Source: Mycobacterium intracellulare ATCC 13950
GTDB lineage: Bacteria > Actinomycetota > Actinomycetes > Mycobacteriales > Mycobacteriaceae
Direction of reading: 5' to 3'
Assembly: GCF_000277125.1 (NCBI RefSeq)
Contig: NC_016946.1
Coordinates: forward strand, 1,426,001-1,490,000
DNA length: 64,000 nucleotides
In this document: piece by piece, positions 24,266 through 33,009 of the stretch
How positions within the stretch are numbered: position 1 is the stretch's first letter
Layout: the number at the start of each line of letters is the position of its first letter
The notes under the pieces: model-generated
Databases searched by the model: none
Seen by the model: only the letters and a program-made list of their open reading frames with translations
What the model was told of the DNA's origin: nothing
Made by a program: the position numbers and the translations under genes

Positions 24266-25408
24266 ATGAAAAGACTCGTTCTGGAGCCGGAGCACGAGGC
24301 ATTCCGCGAGACGGTCCGGCAGTTCATCGAGCGTGAACTCGTGCCAAACGCCGAGCGTTGGGAAGCCGACCGCATCGTCGACCGCTCGGCGTTCGTCGCC
24401 GCTGGCAAATACGGGTTGATCGGGTTCAACATGCCCGAGCAGTACGGCGGCGGGGGAGTCGACGACTTCCGGTTCAACGCGGTCATCGACGAGGAGATCG
24501 CCCGATACGGAGGGCCGTCGCCGTCGTTGAGCCTGCAAAACGACGTTGTGGGCCCGTACTTCTCGTCGTTGGCCAACGATGAGCAGAAGGAGCGCTGGCT
24601 GCCGGGCATCATCAGCGGCGAACTGATCGTCGCCGTAGCGATGACCGAGCCTGGCGCGGGCAGCGACCTGGCCGGGATCCGCACCTCGGCCGTCCGCGAC
24701 GGTGACGACTGGATCATCAACGGCGCCAAGACATTCATCTCATCCGGCATCAACTGCGATCTGGTAGTGGTGGTATGCCGCACAGACCCCGAGGCCGGCC
24801 ACAAGGGCTTCACATTGCTCGTGGTCGAGGCGGGCATGGAGGGCTTCAGCCGCGGCCGCAAGCTCGAAAAGATGGGGTTGCATTACCAGGACACCGCCGA
24901 GCTAGCCTTCGAGAACGTTCGGGTGCCATCGGCGAACCTGCTGGGCAAAGAGGGACGCGGCTTCTATCACCTGATGCACAACCTTCCGTCGGAGCGGTTG
25001 TCCATCGCCATCTCAGCCATCGCCGGCGCACGCGAGACCTGGCGGCAGACCTTGCAATACGCCAAGGACCGCAAGGCTTTCGGCCAGTCGATCGGCAGCT
25101 TCCAGCACAACCGATTCCTGTTGGCCGAGATGGACACCGAGCTCGAGATCGGTGAGCAATACATCGACAGGTGCCTCCAGGCGGTAGTGGACGGGGAACT
25201 CACCGCAGTCGAGGCATCGAAGGCAAAATGGTGGTGCACCGAGACCGCCAAGAAGGTGATCGATGGCTGCGTGCAGTTGCACGGCGGCTATGGCTATATG
25301 ACGGAATACCGCGTCGCGCGCGACTATATGGACAATCGCATCATGACGATCTTCGGTGGCACCACCGAGATCATGAAGGACATCATCGGACGCGACCTCG
25401 GCCTATGA
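24266..25408 (+). CDS. Acyl-CoA dehydrogenase
   Basis: 380 residues. FAD motifs are VAVAMTEPGAGSDLAG and INGAKTFISSG. The candidate catalytic base is Glu243 in LPSERLSIA, as in isovaleryl-CoA and long-chain dehydrogenases, because the C-terminal site reads FGGTTEIMKD. The C-terminal QLHGGYGYMTEYRVAR segment is intact, so it looks like a complete homotetrameric enzyme. It lies in the 19.7-27.0 kb operon, nine bases after the MaoC gene, and would start the beta-oxidation turn completed by its neighbours. Confidence 0.93.
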   Translation: MKRLVLEPEHEAFRETVRQFIERELVPNAERWEADRIVDRSAFVAAGKYGLIGFNMPEQYGGGGVDDFRFNAVIDEEIARYGGPSPSLSLQNDVVGPYFSSLANDEQKERWLPGIISGELIVAVAMTEPGAGSDLAGIRTSAVRDGDDWIINGAKTFISSGINCDLVVVVCRTDPEAGHKGFTLLVVEAGMEGFSRGRKLEKMGLHYQDTAELAFENVRVPSANLLGKEGRGFYHLMHNLPSERLSIAISAIAGARETWRQTLQYAKDRKAFGQSIGSFQHNRFLLAEMDTELEIGEQYIDRCLQAVVDGELTAVEASKAKWWCTETAKKVIDGCVQLHGGYGYMTEYRVARDYMDNRIMTIFGGTTEIMKDIIGRDLGL

Positions 25409-25418
25409 TCCCGTTGCG

Positions 25419-26174
25419 ATGAACGGCATCTCGGTCGAGCACGACGGCGCGGTGCTGCGGATCCGGCTGGACCGACCGGAGAAGCTCAACGCCGTCGACA
25501 CCCCCATGCTCGAGGAGTTGTCGGTTCACATTCGCGATGCCGAGGCAGACGAATCAGTCCGCGCGGTGCTGCTCACCGGTGCCGGTCGAGCATTCTGTTC
25601 CGGCGGCGACCTGACCGGCGGTGACACTGCGGGCGCCGCTGATGCCGCCAACCGGGTGGTCCGGGCGATCACCTCGCTACCCAAGCCGGTGATCGCCGGT
25701 GTCCATGGAGCGGCCGTTGGCTTCGGGTGTGCGCTGGCGCTCGCCTGCGATCTGGTGGTGGCCGCGCCAGCGTCGTACTTTCAGTTGGCCTTTACCCGGG
25801 TCGGGCTGATGCCGGACGGGGGTGCGTCCGCGCTGCTGCCATTGCTGATTGGTCGAGCGCGCACCGCTCGCATGGCCATGACCGCGGAAAAGATCTCCGC
25901 TGCAACCGCATTCGAATGGGGGATGATCTCGCACATCACTTCCGCGGGCGAATACGAGTCGGTGCTGACCGACGTGCTGCGGTCGGTCTCCGGCGGTCCA
26001 ACGTTGGCGTTCGGCTGGACGAAGCGTGCGCTGGCCGCAGCGACCCTGGCCGAGCTCGAGCCGGTGCAAGCTATCGAAGCCGAGGGGCAGTTGGCGTTGG
26101 TCGAGACCGCTGACTTCAGAGAAGGGGCACGCGCCTTCCGCGAACGGCGCACCCCAAATTTTCGTGGCCACTGA
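25419..26174 (+). CDS. Crotonase-family protein without hydratase glutamates
   Basis: 251 residues of crotonase fold, with oxyanion segments FCSGGDLTGG and HGAAVGFGCALA. The positions of the two hydratase glutamates are Ala (GFGCA) and a residue in the QLAFTRVG stretch, so simple enoyl hydration is unlikely. Crotonases of this type act as isomerases, thioesterases or C-C hydrolases. It follows the acyl-CoA dehydrogenase by 10 nt and precedes an Asp-nucleophile alpha/beta hydrolase by 16 nt in the same operon. The reaction is not known. Confidence 0.88.
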   Translation: MNGISVEHDGAVLRIRLDRPEKLNAVDTPMLEELSVHIRDAEADESVRAVLLTGAGRAFCSGGDLTGGDTAGAADAANRVVRAITSLPKPVIAGVHGAAVGFGCALALACDLVVAAPASYFQLAFTRVGLMPDGGASALLPLLIGRARTARMAMTAEKISAATAFEWGMISHITSAGEYESVLTDVLRSVSGGPTLAFGWTKRALAAATLAELEPVQAIEAEGQLALVETADFREGARAFRERRTPNFRGH

Positions 26175-26190
26175 GCACAGGAGAGTCGAC

Positions 26191-27018
26191 GTGACAACCC
26201 AGACAGTACGAGTAGACAACTTGGACATCGAATACACCGACAGCGGAACGGGTTCGACGATCCTTTTCGTCCACGGCGTCTATGTCACCGGCGCGGTGTG
26301 GAACGACGTCGTGGCTGAACTAGGGGAGGGCTGCCGCTGCATCGCGCCGACCTGGCCGCTGGGCGCGCATAGCACCCCCACCGGCGGCGCCGACCTGGGC
26401 GCTGAGGCGGCAGCGCGGCGCATCGTCCACTTCATGGAAGCCCTCGATCTGACCGACGTCACCGTGGTGGCCAACGACACCGGTGGTGGACTGGTGCTGG
26501 CATCGCTGGGCGATCCAGGTCTGGACACATCCCGCATCGCCCGTCTGGTACTCACCAATTGCGATAGCTACGAACACTTTCCGCCTGGCTCCTTCGCTCA
26601 GATCGTCAAGCTGTGCCGTCTCAGCTCCCGGGTGGGTGGAGGAATTGTCCGCCTGTTGGCCACTGAACCAGGGCAGAGCTTCTTCCTGAAGGCGGTGTCC
26701 AAGCACCCGCCCTCCCACGAGCGGCAACGGGAGATCTTCGGCGCGTTCGCCACCAGCCGAGCGGCCCGTCGCGACGCGGTCATGGTGACCGCCTCACTGG
26801 ATCCGGCGCTGACTCTGCGTGCCGCACCTGCGATCAAGGCGTTCGACAGACCCGTCACATTGACATGGGGCACCGAGGATAAACTGTTCCCCCTCGACCA
26901 TGCTCGCCGGCTACGCGACGCGTTTCCACATGCCGCGTTGATCGAGATCCCGGATTGCTCCGCCTTTGTCATGATCGATGCGCCCGCGAAACTCGCTGAG
27001 GCGATCCGCAACGGATGA
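26191..27018 (+). CDS. Alpha/beta hydrolase with an aspartate nucleophile
   Basis: 275 residues from a GTG with AGGAGAG upstream. The oxyanion region is FVHGVYVTG. The nucleophile elbow reads VVANDTGGG, placing Asp96 where lipases and esterases have Ser. Asp nucleophiles occur in haloalkane dehalogenases and epoxide hydrolases, so epoxide opening is possible. A late acidic residue in WGTEDKLFPLD follows the family layout, but the usual catalytic His is not obvious near the C-terminus, which reads IPDCSAFVMIDAP. That missing His makes the activity uncertain. Last gene of the operon starting at 19735. Confidence 0.82.
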   Translation: MTTQTVRVDNLDIEYTDSGTGSTILFVHGVYVTGAVWNDVVAELGEGCRCIAPTWPLGAHSTPTGGADLGAEAAARRIVHFMEALDLTDVTVVANDTGGGLVLASLGDPGLDTSRIARLVLTNCDSYEHFPPGSFAQIVKLCRLSSRVGGGIVRLLATEPGQSFFLKAVSKHPPSHERQREIFGAFATSRAARRDAVMVTASLDPALTLRAAPAIKAFDRPVTLTWGTEDKLFPLDHARRLRDAFPHAALIEIPDCSAFVMIDAPAKLAEAIRNG

Positions 27019-27180
27019 CCGGCTAAGCCCCAATGATCACGGTTCCAGAGCCGGCAGCCTAGATGGTGCGTGCCCAGCATTTCCAGGGCAATGCTTGTGC
27101 GCCGCAGGGAGGTATCGATGCACATCAAGTCCACGACTTGATCGAACTGAAGCTCGAGGGTGCCATCACCTGAGCTCCGG
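27019..27180. other. 162-bp gap between convergent operons
   Basis: No gene, clear hairpin or repeat was recognised between the hydrolase (plus) and thioesterase (minus) stops. Antisense reading gives only a composite frame that runs into the hydrolase gene. Confidence 0.4.
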
Positions 27181-28032
27181 TCAGCTCACCACCATTGACG
27201 GTGGTGGCGTGAATCCCGGGTTCGACAACGCCGTTGCCATCCCGCTGCCGATCGGCCCGGTTTCGTCAAACAGGGTCGCCACCCCAGTGGCGACCCCCGC
27301 ATGGCTGTAGTGCGTCACCGACGCCAATCCGATGTAGACACCTTCCGGCAGGCGACTGAGCGTGATCGTGTAGTCGGCGTTGATGAACTGCAATCCCTCA
27401 GTACCCCAATTGGTTAGCGAGCTGGTGACGTCTCCGGCCATGACGGCGCGAGTGAAAGGCGATAATGGCTCGTCATCGACGAGAAACTTCGTCTCCCGCA
27501 TCCACGCGAATTTCTGGCCGTGGTGTCGCCACTCTTTGATGCCGACACCCGGACTCCCCGCGACTGGGTCCCGGCCGAACGAGTGAAACACCATCGGGGC
27601 ATCGTCATTCAGCACGTCGGGCTCCGCGGGCACTGCGGGCATCGTGACGGGTGACGTCCACACGGTGTCCACGGCATGCTCACTCCGGCGGAGGAACAAT
27701 GCGCTGGCCCGCGCCACGATCACGTCGTTCTGAGTCATGACCGCGTCGACCAGTCGAAGTCGGCGGCCGTCACGCACAACCGAGGAATGCATCTGCAGTG
27801 GTTGCAACGCCACCGGCCTGAGCAGGTCGACGGTCAGCCGGGCGGGTTGAAGGTCGACATCGTCTACTTCTTGCTCGACCGCTCGCCCCAACAACCCACC
27901 GATGTAATTGCCGCTGAGCGACGGACCCCATGGCCCTCTCGCCAAAGAAGTAGGCACATAGCATTTTCCGTCGGTGACGAAGAAGCACGTCGGTGCTGGG
28001 TCGGATTGATTCGTCGATGATGAGTCTGTCAC
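27181..28032 (-). CDS. Acyl-CoA thioesterase-like double-hotdog protein
   Basis: 283 residues from a GTG. Two hotdog repeats are suggested: RGPWGPSLSGNYIGGLLGRA with LTVDLLRPVAL and VRDGRRLRLVDAVM in the first half, and LTNWGTEGLQFINADYTITL with GLASVTHYSHAGVATG in the second. This is the layout of TesB/4HBT_3-type thioesterases. It would release free acid and CoA from an acyl-CoA. It is the last gene of the long minus-strand operon that begins near 39045, 7 nt after the alpha/beta hydrolase stop. Confidence 0.82.
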   Translation of the reverse strand: MTDSSSTNQSDPAPTCFFVTDGKCYVPTSLARGPWGPSLSGNYIGGLLGRAVEQEVDDVDLQPARLTVDLLRPVALQPLQMHSSVVRDGRRLRLVDAVMTQNDVIVARASALFLRRSEHAVDTVWTSPVTMPAVPAEPDVLNDDAPMVFHSFGRDPVAGSPGVGIKEWRHHGQKFAWMRETKFLVDDEPLSPFTRAVMAGDVTSSLTNWGTEGLQFINADYTITLSRLPEGVYIGLASVTHYSHAGVATGVATLFDETGPIGSGMATALSNPGFTPPPSMVVS

Positions 28033-28039
28033 CTGATCT

Positions 28040-28792
28040 CTAGCCCCTTAACCGGCATCGCTCGATGAGTATCTCGGCCAATCGCACCGGATGGCTGAAC
28101 ATCACCTCGTGGCAGGCATCGACGGGGATAACGGTATCCACCCCGCCGAGTGCCGCGATGCTGGCGTGCTGTGAGGCCACCGACAGGGCGCGGTCGCGGG
28201 TGGTCAATATCCAGGTGCGCGGCACATCGGTGGGTAGTCCGCTGCGGTCGACCGGCTCTCCGGGTATCCGCGCTGACTCCGCTTGCAGTTTGGACATCGT
28301 CAGCCGGCGCTGCGCGGGGGTCATGCCGTTGCAGAACGCCCAGCGTGCCGCCGGCGTTGGAATCTTCATGGGTCTGCCGATACGCGCGGCGCGCCGAGCG
28401 AAGACCGCCAGCGGTCCGCCGAGTGTGTCCGCGATGGCCGAGCCCTGCGGCGGAACGAATGCCGTTGCCAGAATCATCTCCCGGACTCGGGAGGGACCGA
28501 GCTTAGCGACGACGCCGGGGACGGTCACACCCGCCATCGAGTGGCCCACGATCACGATGTCACCGAGACCCGCTTCCTCGATGTCGGCGACGACAGAGTC
28601 CACCCAATCGGCGATCGTGACGGTCGCGAGGTCGCCTGGCTTATTGCCGTGTCCGGGCAGATCCACTGCGAGAGTGCGTAATCCGGGTTCCTGGCGGCGC
28701 AATTCGGCGATGACGAGATCCCAGCAGTCACCGGCGTGCTCGCCGCCGTGGACGAGCACGAGGTCGGGCAGGGACTTGACGGCGCCGTTCAT
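28040..28792 (-). CDS. Serine alpha/beta hydrolase
   Basis: 250 residues; the ATG at 28792 overlaps the stop of the LLM gene (ATGA). Motifs are LVLVHGGEHAGDCWD for the oxyanion loop, nucleophile Ser85 in GHSMAGVT, and the catalytic His in DACHEVMFSHP near the C-terminus, which resembles salicylate-ester and hydroxynitrile-lyase-type esterases. It likely cleaves an ester or a lactone. Position directly after an LLM flavoenzyme suggests it opens the ester or lactone product of a Baeyer-Villiger step, which is an inference. Confidence 0.88.
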   Translation of the reverse strand: MNGAVKSLPDLVLVHGGEHAGDCWDLVIAELRRQEPGLRTLAVDLPGHGNKPGDLATVTIADWVDSVVADIEEAGLGDIVIVGHSMAGVTVPGVVAKLGPSRVREMILATAFVPPQGSAIADTLGGPLAVFARRAARIGRPMKIPTPAARWAFCNGMTPAQRRLTMSKLQAESARIPGEPVDRSGLPTDVPRTWILTTRDRALSVASQHASIAALGGVDTVIPVDACHEVMFSHPVRLAEILIERCRLRG

Positions 28793-29703
28793 CGGGAGTT
28801 GATCAACTGGGAGCTCAGCATGTCGATGTCGGTCCGGAAGTCTGTGTAGCTCCTGCTGGCCGGCTCGATGGTGATCCACGTGACACCCGCCTCGGCGTAG
28901 GCGTCCAGCCGCGGCTGCACCGCGGCGCAGAATCTCTCGCAGTTGCCGCTGGCGAGCAGGTGCGCTTCGAACGGAACGAAGGCGACGTCAGCAGCGCCGC
29001 GGCCCGCTTCCGCCCGCTGCTTGTTCACCCTCGCGATCCAGTCACCAAGCGTGTCGATGTCCTCGAGTGGGCGGGCGCGGGTGATCGCGGCCATCTCGCC
29101 CGACGCGGCCATCGGCATCCAGCCGTCGGCGACCTCCACGACACGACGTTGCGCGGCCGCGCCGTTGCCACCGATCCAGATCGGCGGACCACCCGTCGTC
29201 AGCGGCGGTGGCAGCGCGACATGTCCGCTGACCCCGAACTCCGGCCCGTCATGATCGACGCCCGCCCACGTCGCCTTCCACGCCGCGATCGCCTCGTCGA
29301 GCAGTGCGCCGCGCCGGTCGAAATCGGCTCCTAGCGCTTCGAATTCGGCCTTGAGATAGCCGGCTCCCGTGCCTAATGTGAACCGACCACCCGAGAGCAG
29401 ATCGAAGCTCGCGGCCGCTTTGGCCGTCAGATACGGGTTGCGATAACCCGACACCAGAATGTAGGTCATCAATCGGATGCGGGTGGTGGCGGCCGCCGCG
29501 AAGCTCAGCGACACGAACGGATCGAAAGCGTGGTGGCCGCCGCGGGCCAGCCACTCCCGATCCGGATAGGGGTGTTCGGACATGGAAAAGCCATCGAAGC
29601 CGGCCTCTTCCACCAGTCGTGCGACGTCCCCGATACCGGCGCCTTCGCACCAGCGGTTCCAGTGCTTGACGGCCCGCATCGGAAACATCAGGTTGTATTG
29701 CAC
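28789..29703 (-). CDS. LLM-class flavin- or F420-dependent oxidoreductase
   Basis: 304 residues of the luciferase-like TIM barrel. Motifs include ARLVEEAGFDGFSMSEHPY, TRIRLMTYILVSGYRNP and GGRFTLGTGAGYLKAEFEALG. The GTG at 29703 (VQYNLMFPM) is chosen because AAAGGGA lies just upstream; longer starts run into the dehydrogenase gene. Members use F420 for hydride transfer or reduced FMN for monooxygenation. Its operon also encodes a flavin reductase two genes upstream, which would fit the monooxygenase option. The substrate is unknown. Confidence 0.88.
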   Translation of the reverse strand: MQYNLMFPMRAVKHWNRWCEGAGIGDVARLVEEAGFDGFSMSEHPYPDREWLARGGHHAFDPFVSLSFAAAATTRIRLMTYILVSGYRNPYLTAKAAASFDLLSGGRFTLGTGAGYLKAEFEALGADFDRRGALLDEAIAAWKATWAGVDHDGPEFGVSGHVALPPPLTTGGPPIWIGGNGAAAQRRVVEVADGWMPMAASGEMAAITRARPLEDIDTLGDWIARVNKQRAEAGRGAADVAFVPFEAHLLASGNCERFCAAVQPRLDAYAEAGVTWITIEPASRSYTDFRTDIDMLSSQLINSR

Positions 29704-29735
29704 TTCGGTCCCTTTCAGCTCCATTGTCGCCGCGG

Positions 29736-30899
29736 CTATCGCACCAGCGATCGCGCGATGATCTCGCGCTGGACTTCCGTCGCACCTTCGCCCAGACGCT
29801 TGACGCGCAGGTCGCGAAACCATCGCTCCAGCGGCAGTTCGGTAGAGATTCCCAGTGCGCCGTGAATCTGGATGCACCGATCCAGAACTCGGTATGCTGC
29901 TTCGGTTCCGAACATCTTGGCCACCGACGCATCCACCCGGACGTCGCGTCCGAGGTCGGCGTTCGATGCGGCCTGGTACATCAGCAGCCGTGCGGCCCGC
30001 AGGTCTACCTCACTGTCCACCAGCATCCACTGGATGCCCTGCTTGTCAGCCAGCCTGCCGCCGAACACGTCTCGGTCCCTGGCCCATCGGCAGGCCATGT
30101 CCAGCGCGCTCTGCGCAATGCCGATCGGCCCGGCGGCGTACACGATGCGGCCGTGCACCAGGAACTCCCCGGCTAACGAAAAGCCCTGTCCCTCTTCGCC
30201 GATCAGCTGTTCGGTCGGGAGCCGAACGTTATCGAAGTGCAGTTCGTAAGGGGCGAAGGACGCCATCACGGGGATCCGGCTGAACGTGACTCCTGGGGTG
30301 CCCTTTTCGAGAATGAAAGCCGAGATACCATGGCGCCCCTCACCGGTGCGGGCATACACCACCCCCCAATCGGCGTCGGGAGCATGTGAAATCCACATCT
30401 TCGAGCCGTTGAGCAGGTAGCTGCTGCCGTCACGCGTCGCCTTGAGCTTGATCGCCCGCGCCGGATCCGACCCACCGGAAGCCTCGGTGATCGCGGTGTA
30501 CGCCTTGGACATGATCCCATCGATGACAGGTCGGGCGTACTTTTCGAACTGTTCGGGTGTCGCCTTGAACATAATGTTGGGGGGGTTGCCGCCGAAGGCT
30601 CCGAGGGCCGGAAAGAAGGCCCCCATCCGGCATTTCGCTGCCTCCTCGGCGACCACCACTTGGCCGAGGACACTGAGCCCGGCGCCGCCGTACTCCTCGG
30701 GCGTCTGCAGTGACCACAGTCCGGCCTCCCTGGCTTTTGCCTGCAGCGCGACGAGCTGTTCGCGGGGTAGCCCGACTGTGTCGTGGTCCAGCTTCTCCTC
30801 GACGGGATGCACATGCGCATCCATGAACCGCCGCACCGTATCGCGCAGCATCACCAATTCTTCCGGCAGCTGCCATGCGCCAGAAGGCCCTTCGGACAT
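29736..30899 (-). CDS. Acyl-CoA dehydrogenase
   Basis: 387 residues. The ATG at 30899 shares one base with the flavin reductase stop (TGATG), which fixes the start. FAD-contact motifs are AYTAITEASGGSDPARA and LNGSKMWISHA. The catalytic Glu is present in LGEGATEVQRE near the C-terminus, and QIHGALGISTELPLERWFRD follows the family. A proline-rich change from the usual EPGAGSD to EASGGSDP is notable. Being next to a flavin reductase raises the possibility of an HsaA-like monooxygenase, but the retained catalytic Glu favours a dehydrogenase. Confidence 0.9.
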   Translation of the reverse strand: MSEGPSGAWQLPEELVMLRDTVRRFMDAHVHPVEEKLDHDTVGLPREQLVALQAKAREAGLWSLQTPEEYGGAGLSVLGQVVVAEEAAKCRMGAFFPALGAFGGNPPNIMFKATPEQFEKYARPVIDGIMSKAYTAITEASGGSDPARAIKLKATRDGSSYLLNGSKMWISHAPDADWGVVYARTGEGRHGISAFILEKGTPGVTFSRIPVMASFAPYELHFDNVRLPTEQLIGEEGQGFSLAGEFLVHGRIVYAAGPIGIAQSALDMACRWARDRDVFGGRLADKQGIQWMLVDSEVDLRAARLLMYQAASNADLGRDVRVDASVAKMFGTEAAYRVLDRCIQIHGALGISTELPLERWFRDLRVKRLGEGATEVQREIIARSLVR

Positions 30900-31489
30900 C
30901 AGACCCGTGCCGCAGCAGCAGCCCGCAGGTCGCGTGCACTCTGCAGCTGCGGCTCGTGGTTGGCCTCGTACTGCTCGATCCACTCCTGCGGCAACTTGCC
31001 CCATGCCTCACCGATCCGCAGCCGCTGTTCGGAGCTGAACACCTCCGCGGCGACGACGTCACCCACAAAGATGGTGTTCTCGTCGTTGTCCAGCGACCCC
31101 GTGATGCGGCATTCCACGTAGCTGTGTGCGTCAAGCAGGATCGGCGCACCAGTGACGCCCGGCTTGCTCCGCAGCTTGGAGATCTTGTCACCGTCCCGGC
31201 CCGAGCTGCCGCCGAGGGTCATCAGGATCTCCATCGACTTCTCGATCTCGTGCGGGCCGGCTGACAGCATGTGCATCACGAAAATGCCGGAGTTCAACAG
31301 CATGTCGTGCGTCTTATTGTATTTGGTCAGGCTGACGGTCGCGCGTGGCAGCTCCGGCACGATGCTGGCCGAGCCGGCCGACAGCGACATCAGCCCATTA
31401 GCGAAACCGCCGTCAATCGTGGTGACCGCCACCGGAAACGGCCGCAGTCCGGCCAGCACCTTGTCGGCGGCCGCGAGATTCAGCGTCAT
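30899..31489 (-). CDS. Flavin reductase-like split-barrel protein
   Basis: 196 residues. The sequence has the flavin reductase pattern: FPVAVTTIDGGFANGLMSLSAGSASIVP, then PRATVSLTKYNKTHDMLLNSGIFVMHML, with the conserved acyl-type strand FVGDVVAAEVF later. Such proteins reduce FMN or FAD with NAD(P)H and hand it to a monooxygenase partner. The likely partner in this operon is the LLM protein at 28789. The family also includes proteins that bind flavin tightly and act alone, so the partnership is inferred. Confidence 0.85.
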   Translation of the reverse strand: MTLNLAAADKVLAGLRPFPVAVTTIDGGFANGLMSLSAGSASIVPELPRATVSLTKYNKTHDMLLNSGIFVMHMLSAGPHEIEKSMEILMTLGGSSGRDGDKISKLRSKPGVTGAPILLDAHSYVECRITGSLDNDENTIFVGDVVAAEVFSSEQRLRIGEAWGKLPQEWIEQYEANHEPQLQSARDLRAAAAARV

Positions 31490-31508
31490 GTCTTTCCCTT
31501 TTGTCGAT

Positions 31509-32999
31509 TCAGCCGAGCGTGAACGGGTCGCGAGTCTCTCCGGACAGCTCCACCCAGACCGCTTTGGTCTCGGTGAAGTCCTTCACGGCGTCGATGCCGT
31601 TCTCCCGTCCGATGCCGCTGTAGCCGATGCCACCGAACGGAACATGAGGCGCGACGACTCGATAAGCGTTGATCCACACCGTGCCGGCCCGCAGCTTGGC
31701 GGCCACCCGGTGCGCGCGGTGGACGTCCTTGGTCCACACCGCCGCGGCCAGTCCGAACTCGGTGCCGTTGGCCGCGGCGACGGCTTCGTCTTCGTCTTCG
31801 AAGGTCATCACCGCCAGCACGGGTCCGAAGATCTCCTCAGCGACGGCCCGCATCGACTGGTCGACGCCGGTCAGCACCGTTGGCTTGACGAAGAACCCGC
31901 CGAGGTCGCTGGCGGGCTCGCCGCCGTAGGCGACCGTCGCCCCCTGCTCACGTGCAGAAGCGAAGTGCGACAGCACCTTTTCGTACTGCGGCAAGTTGGA
32001 CACCGGACCCATCTCGGTCGTCGGGTCCTTCGGGTCGCCCAGTTTGATGGTCGCCGCCCGCGCGACGATCTTCTCCACCAACGCGTCCGCGACGCTGCGG
32101 TCTACCAGCAGGCGCGAGCCCGCCAGACACGTCTGGCCGGTGGCGGCGAAGACGCCGGCGATCACCCCGTTGGCCGCGGCGTCGAGGTCAGCATCGGCGA
32201 ACACCACTTGCGCCGACTTGCCGCCGAGTTCGAGTGAGAACCGGGTCATGTTCTCGATCGCGGCCTTGCCGACGTGAATGCCGGTGGCCGTCGACCCGGT
32301 GAACGCGACCTTGTCGACGCCCGGGTGCGACGCCAGCGCGGCGCCCGTCTCCGGACCCCAGCCGGTGACGACGTTGATCACGCCCGGCGGAAAACCGGCC
32401 TCGGCGAACAGCTTTGCGAACGCCAATGTCGACGTCGGGGTGTGATCGCTTGGCTTGACGACGAACGTGCAACCCGCGGCCAGCCCGGCGGCCAACTTCC
32501 AGGTCAACAGCAGTAGCGGTGAGTTCCAGGGCGTGATCGCGCCGACCACGCCGACGGGCTCATGGCGGGTGTAGACGAAGTAGTTGGGCTTGTCCACCGG
32601 TATGACGTCGCCCTGCAGCTTGTCTGCCAGCCCGCCATAGTAGAAGTAGTAATCCGGCAGCGACCGCATCTGGCCGACCATTTCGCGAACCAGCTTGCCG
32701 CCGTCACGCACCTCGAGTTCGGCGAGCTGGTCGGCTTCGCGCGCGATGATCTCACCGAGTCGGTGCAGCAGCTTGCCGCGGGCGGTCGCAGTGAGCGCAC
32801 CCCACGGTCCATTCAGCGCGGCACGGGCGGCGGCGACGGCGCGATCCACATCGGCCGCCGCGGCATCGGGCACGCGCGCCCAGGGCCTGCCAGTGAAGGG
32901 GTCAACGCTGTCGTAGGTCAATCCCGACGCAGCGGAGGATGGTTCGCCCCCAATCAGGAGGTCGAACTGGACCAACGTCTCGGTCGCGGTGTCGGTCAT
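31509..32999 (-). CDS. NAD(P)-dependent aldehyde dehydrogenase
   Basis: 496 residues, the full ALDH length. The catalytic residues are Glu257 in LELGGKS and Cys291 in GQTCLAG, with the cofactor motif GAITPWNSPLLLLTWK and FTGSTATG. It is the non-acylating type and oxidises an aldehyde to the acid. In this operon it can take the aldehyde released by a retro-aldol (Ltp/DUF35) or HpaI-type aldolase step, and the acid could then be activated by the ligase at 33789. It is not of the CoA-acylating MhpF type that normally follows meta-cleavage aldolases. Confidence 0.94.
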   Translation of the reverse strand: MTDTATETLVQFDLLIGGEPSSAASGLTYDSVDPFTGRPWARVPDAAAADVDRAVAAARAALNGPWGALTATARGKLLHRLGEIIAREADQLAELEVRDGGKLVREMVGQMRSLPDYYFYYGGLADKLQGDVIPVDKPNYFVYTRHEPVGVVGAITPWNSPLLLLTWKLAAGLAAGCTFVVKPSDHTPTSTLAFAKLFAEAGFPPGVINVVTGWGPETGAALASHPGVDKVAFTGSTATGIHVGKAAIENMTRFSLELGGKSAQVVFADADLDAAANGVIAGVFAATGQTCLAGSRLLVDRSVADALVEKIVARAATIKLGDPKDPTTEMGPVSNLPQYEKVLSHFASAREQGATVAYGGEPASDLGGFFVKPTVLTGVDQSMRAVAEEIFGPVLAVMTFEDEDEAVAAANGTEFGLAAAVWTKDVHRAHRVAAKLRAGTVWINAYRVVAPHVPFGGIGYSGIGRENGIDAVKDFTETKAVWVELSGETRDPFTLG

Positions 33000-33009
33000 C
33001 GCCTCCTCC

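Noticed and set aside
26598..27134. Antisense frame reading through the 27.0-27.2 kb gap into the hydrolase gene
   Set aside because: Most of it overlaps a well-supported hydrolase gene, and the short unique part shows no motif I can name.
29736..30899. The dehydrogenase next to the flavin reductase as an HsaA-like flavin monooxygenase
   Set aside because: It keeps the catalytic EGATE glutamate and dehydrogenase motifs, which monooxygenases of this fold lack.
31509..32999. The aldehyde dehydrogenase as an acylating MhpF-type enzyme of the meta-cleavage route
   Set aside because: Length (496 aa) and the Glu257/Cys291 motifs are those of non-acylating ALDHs.
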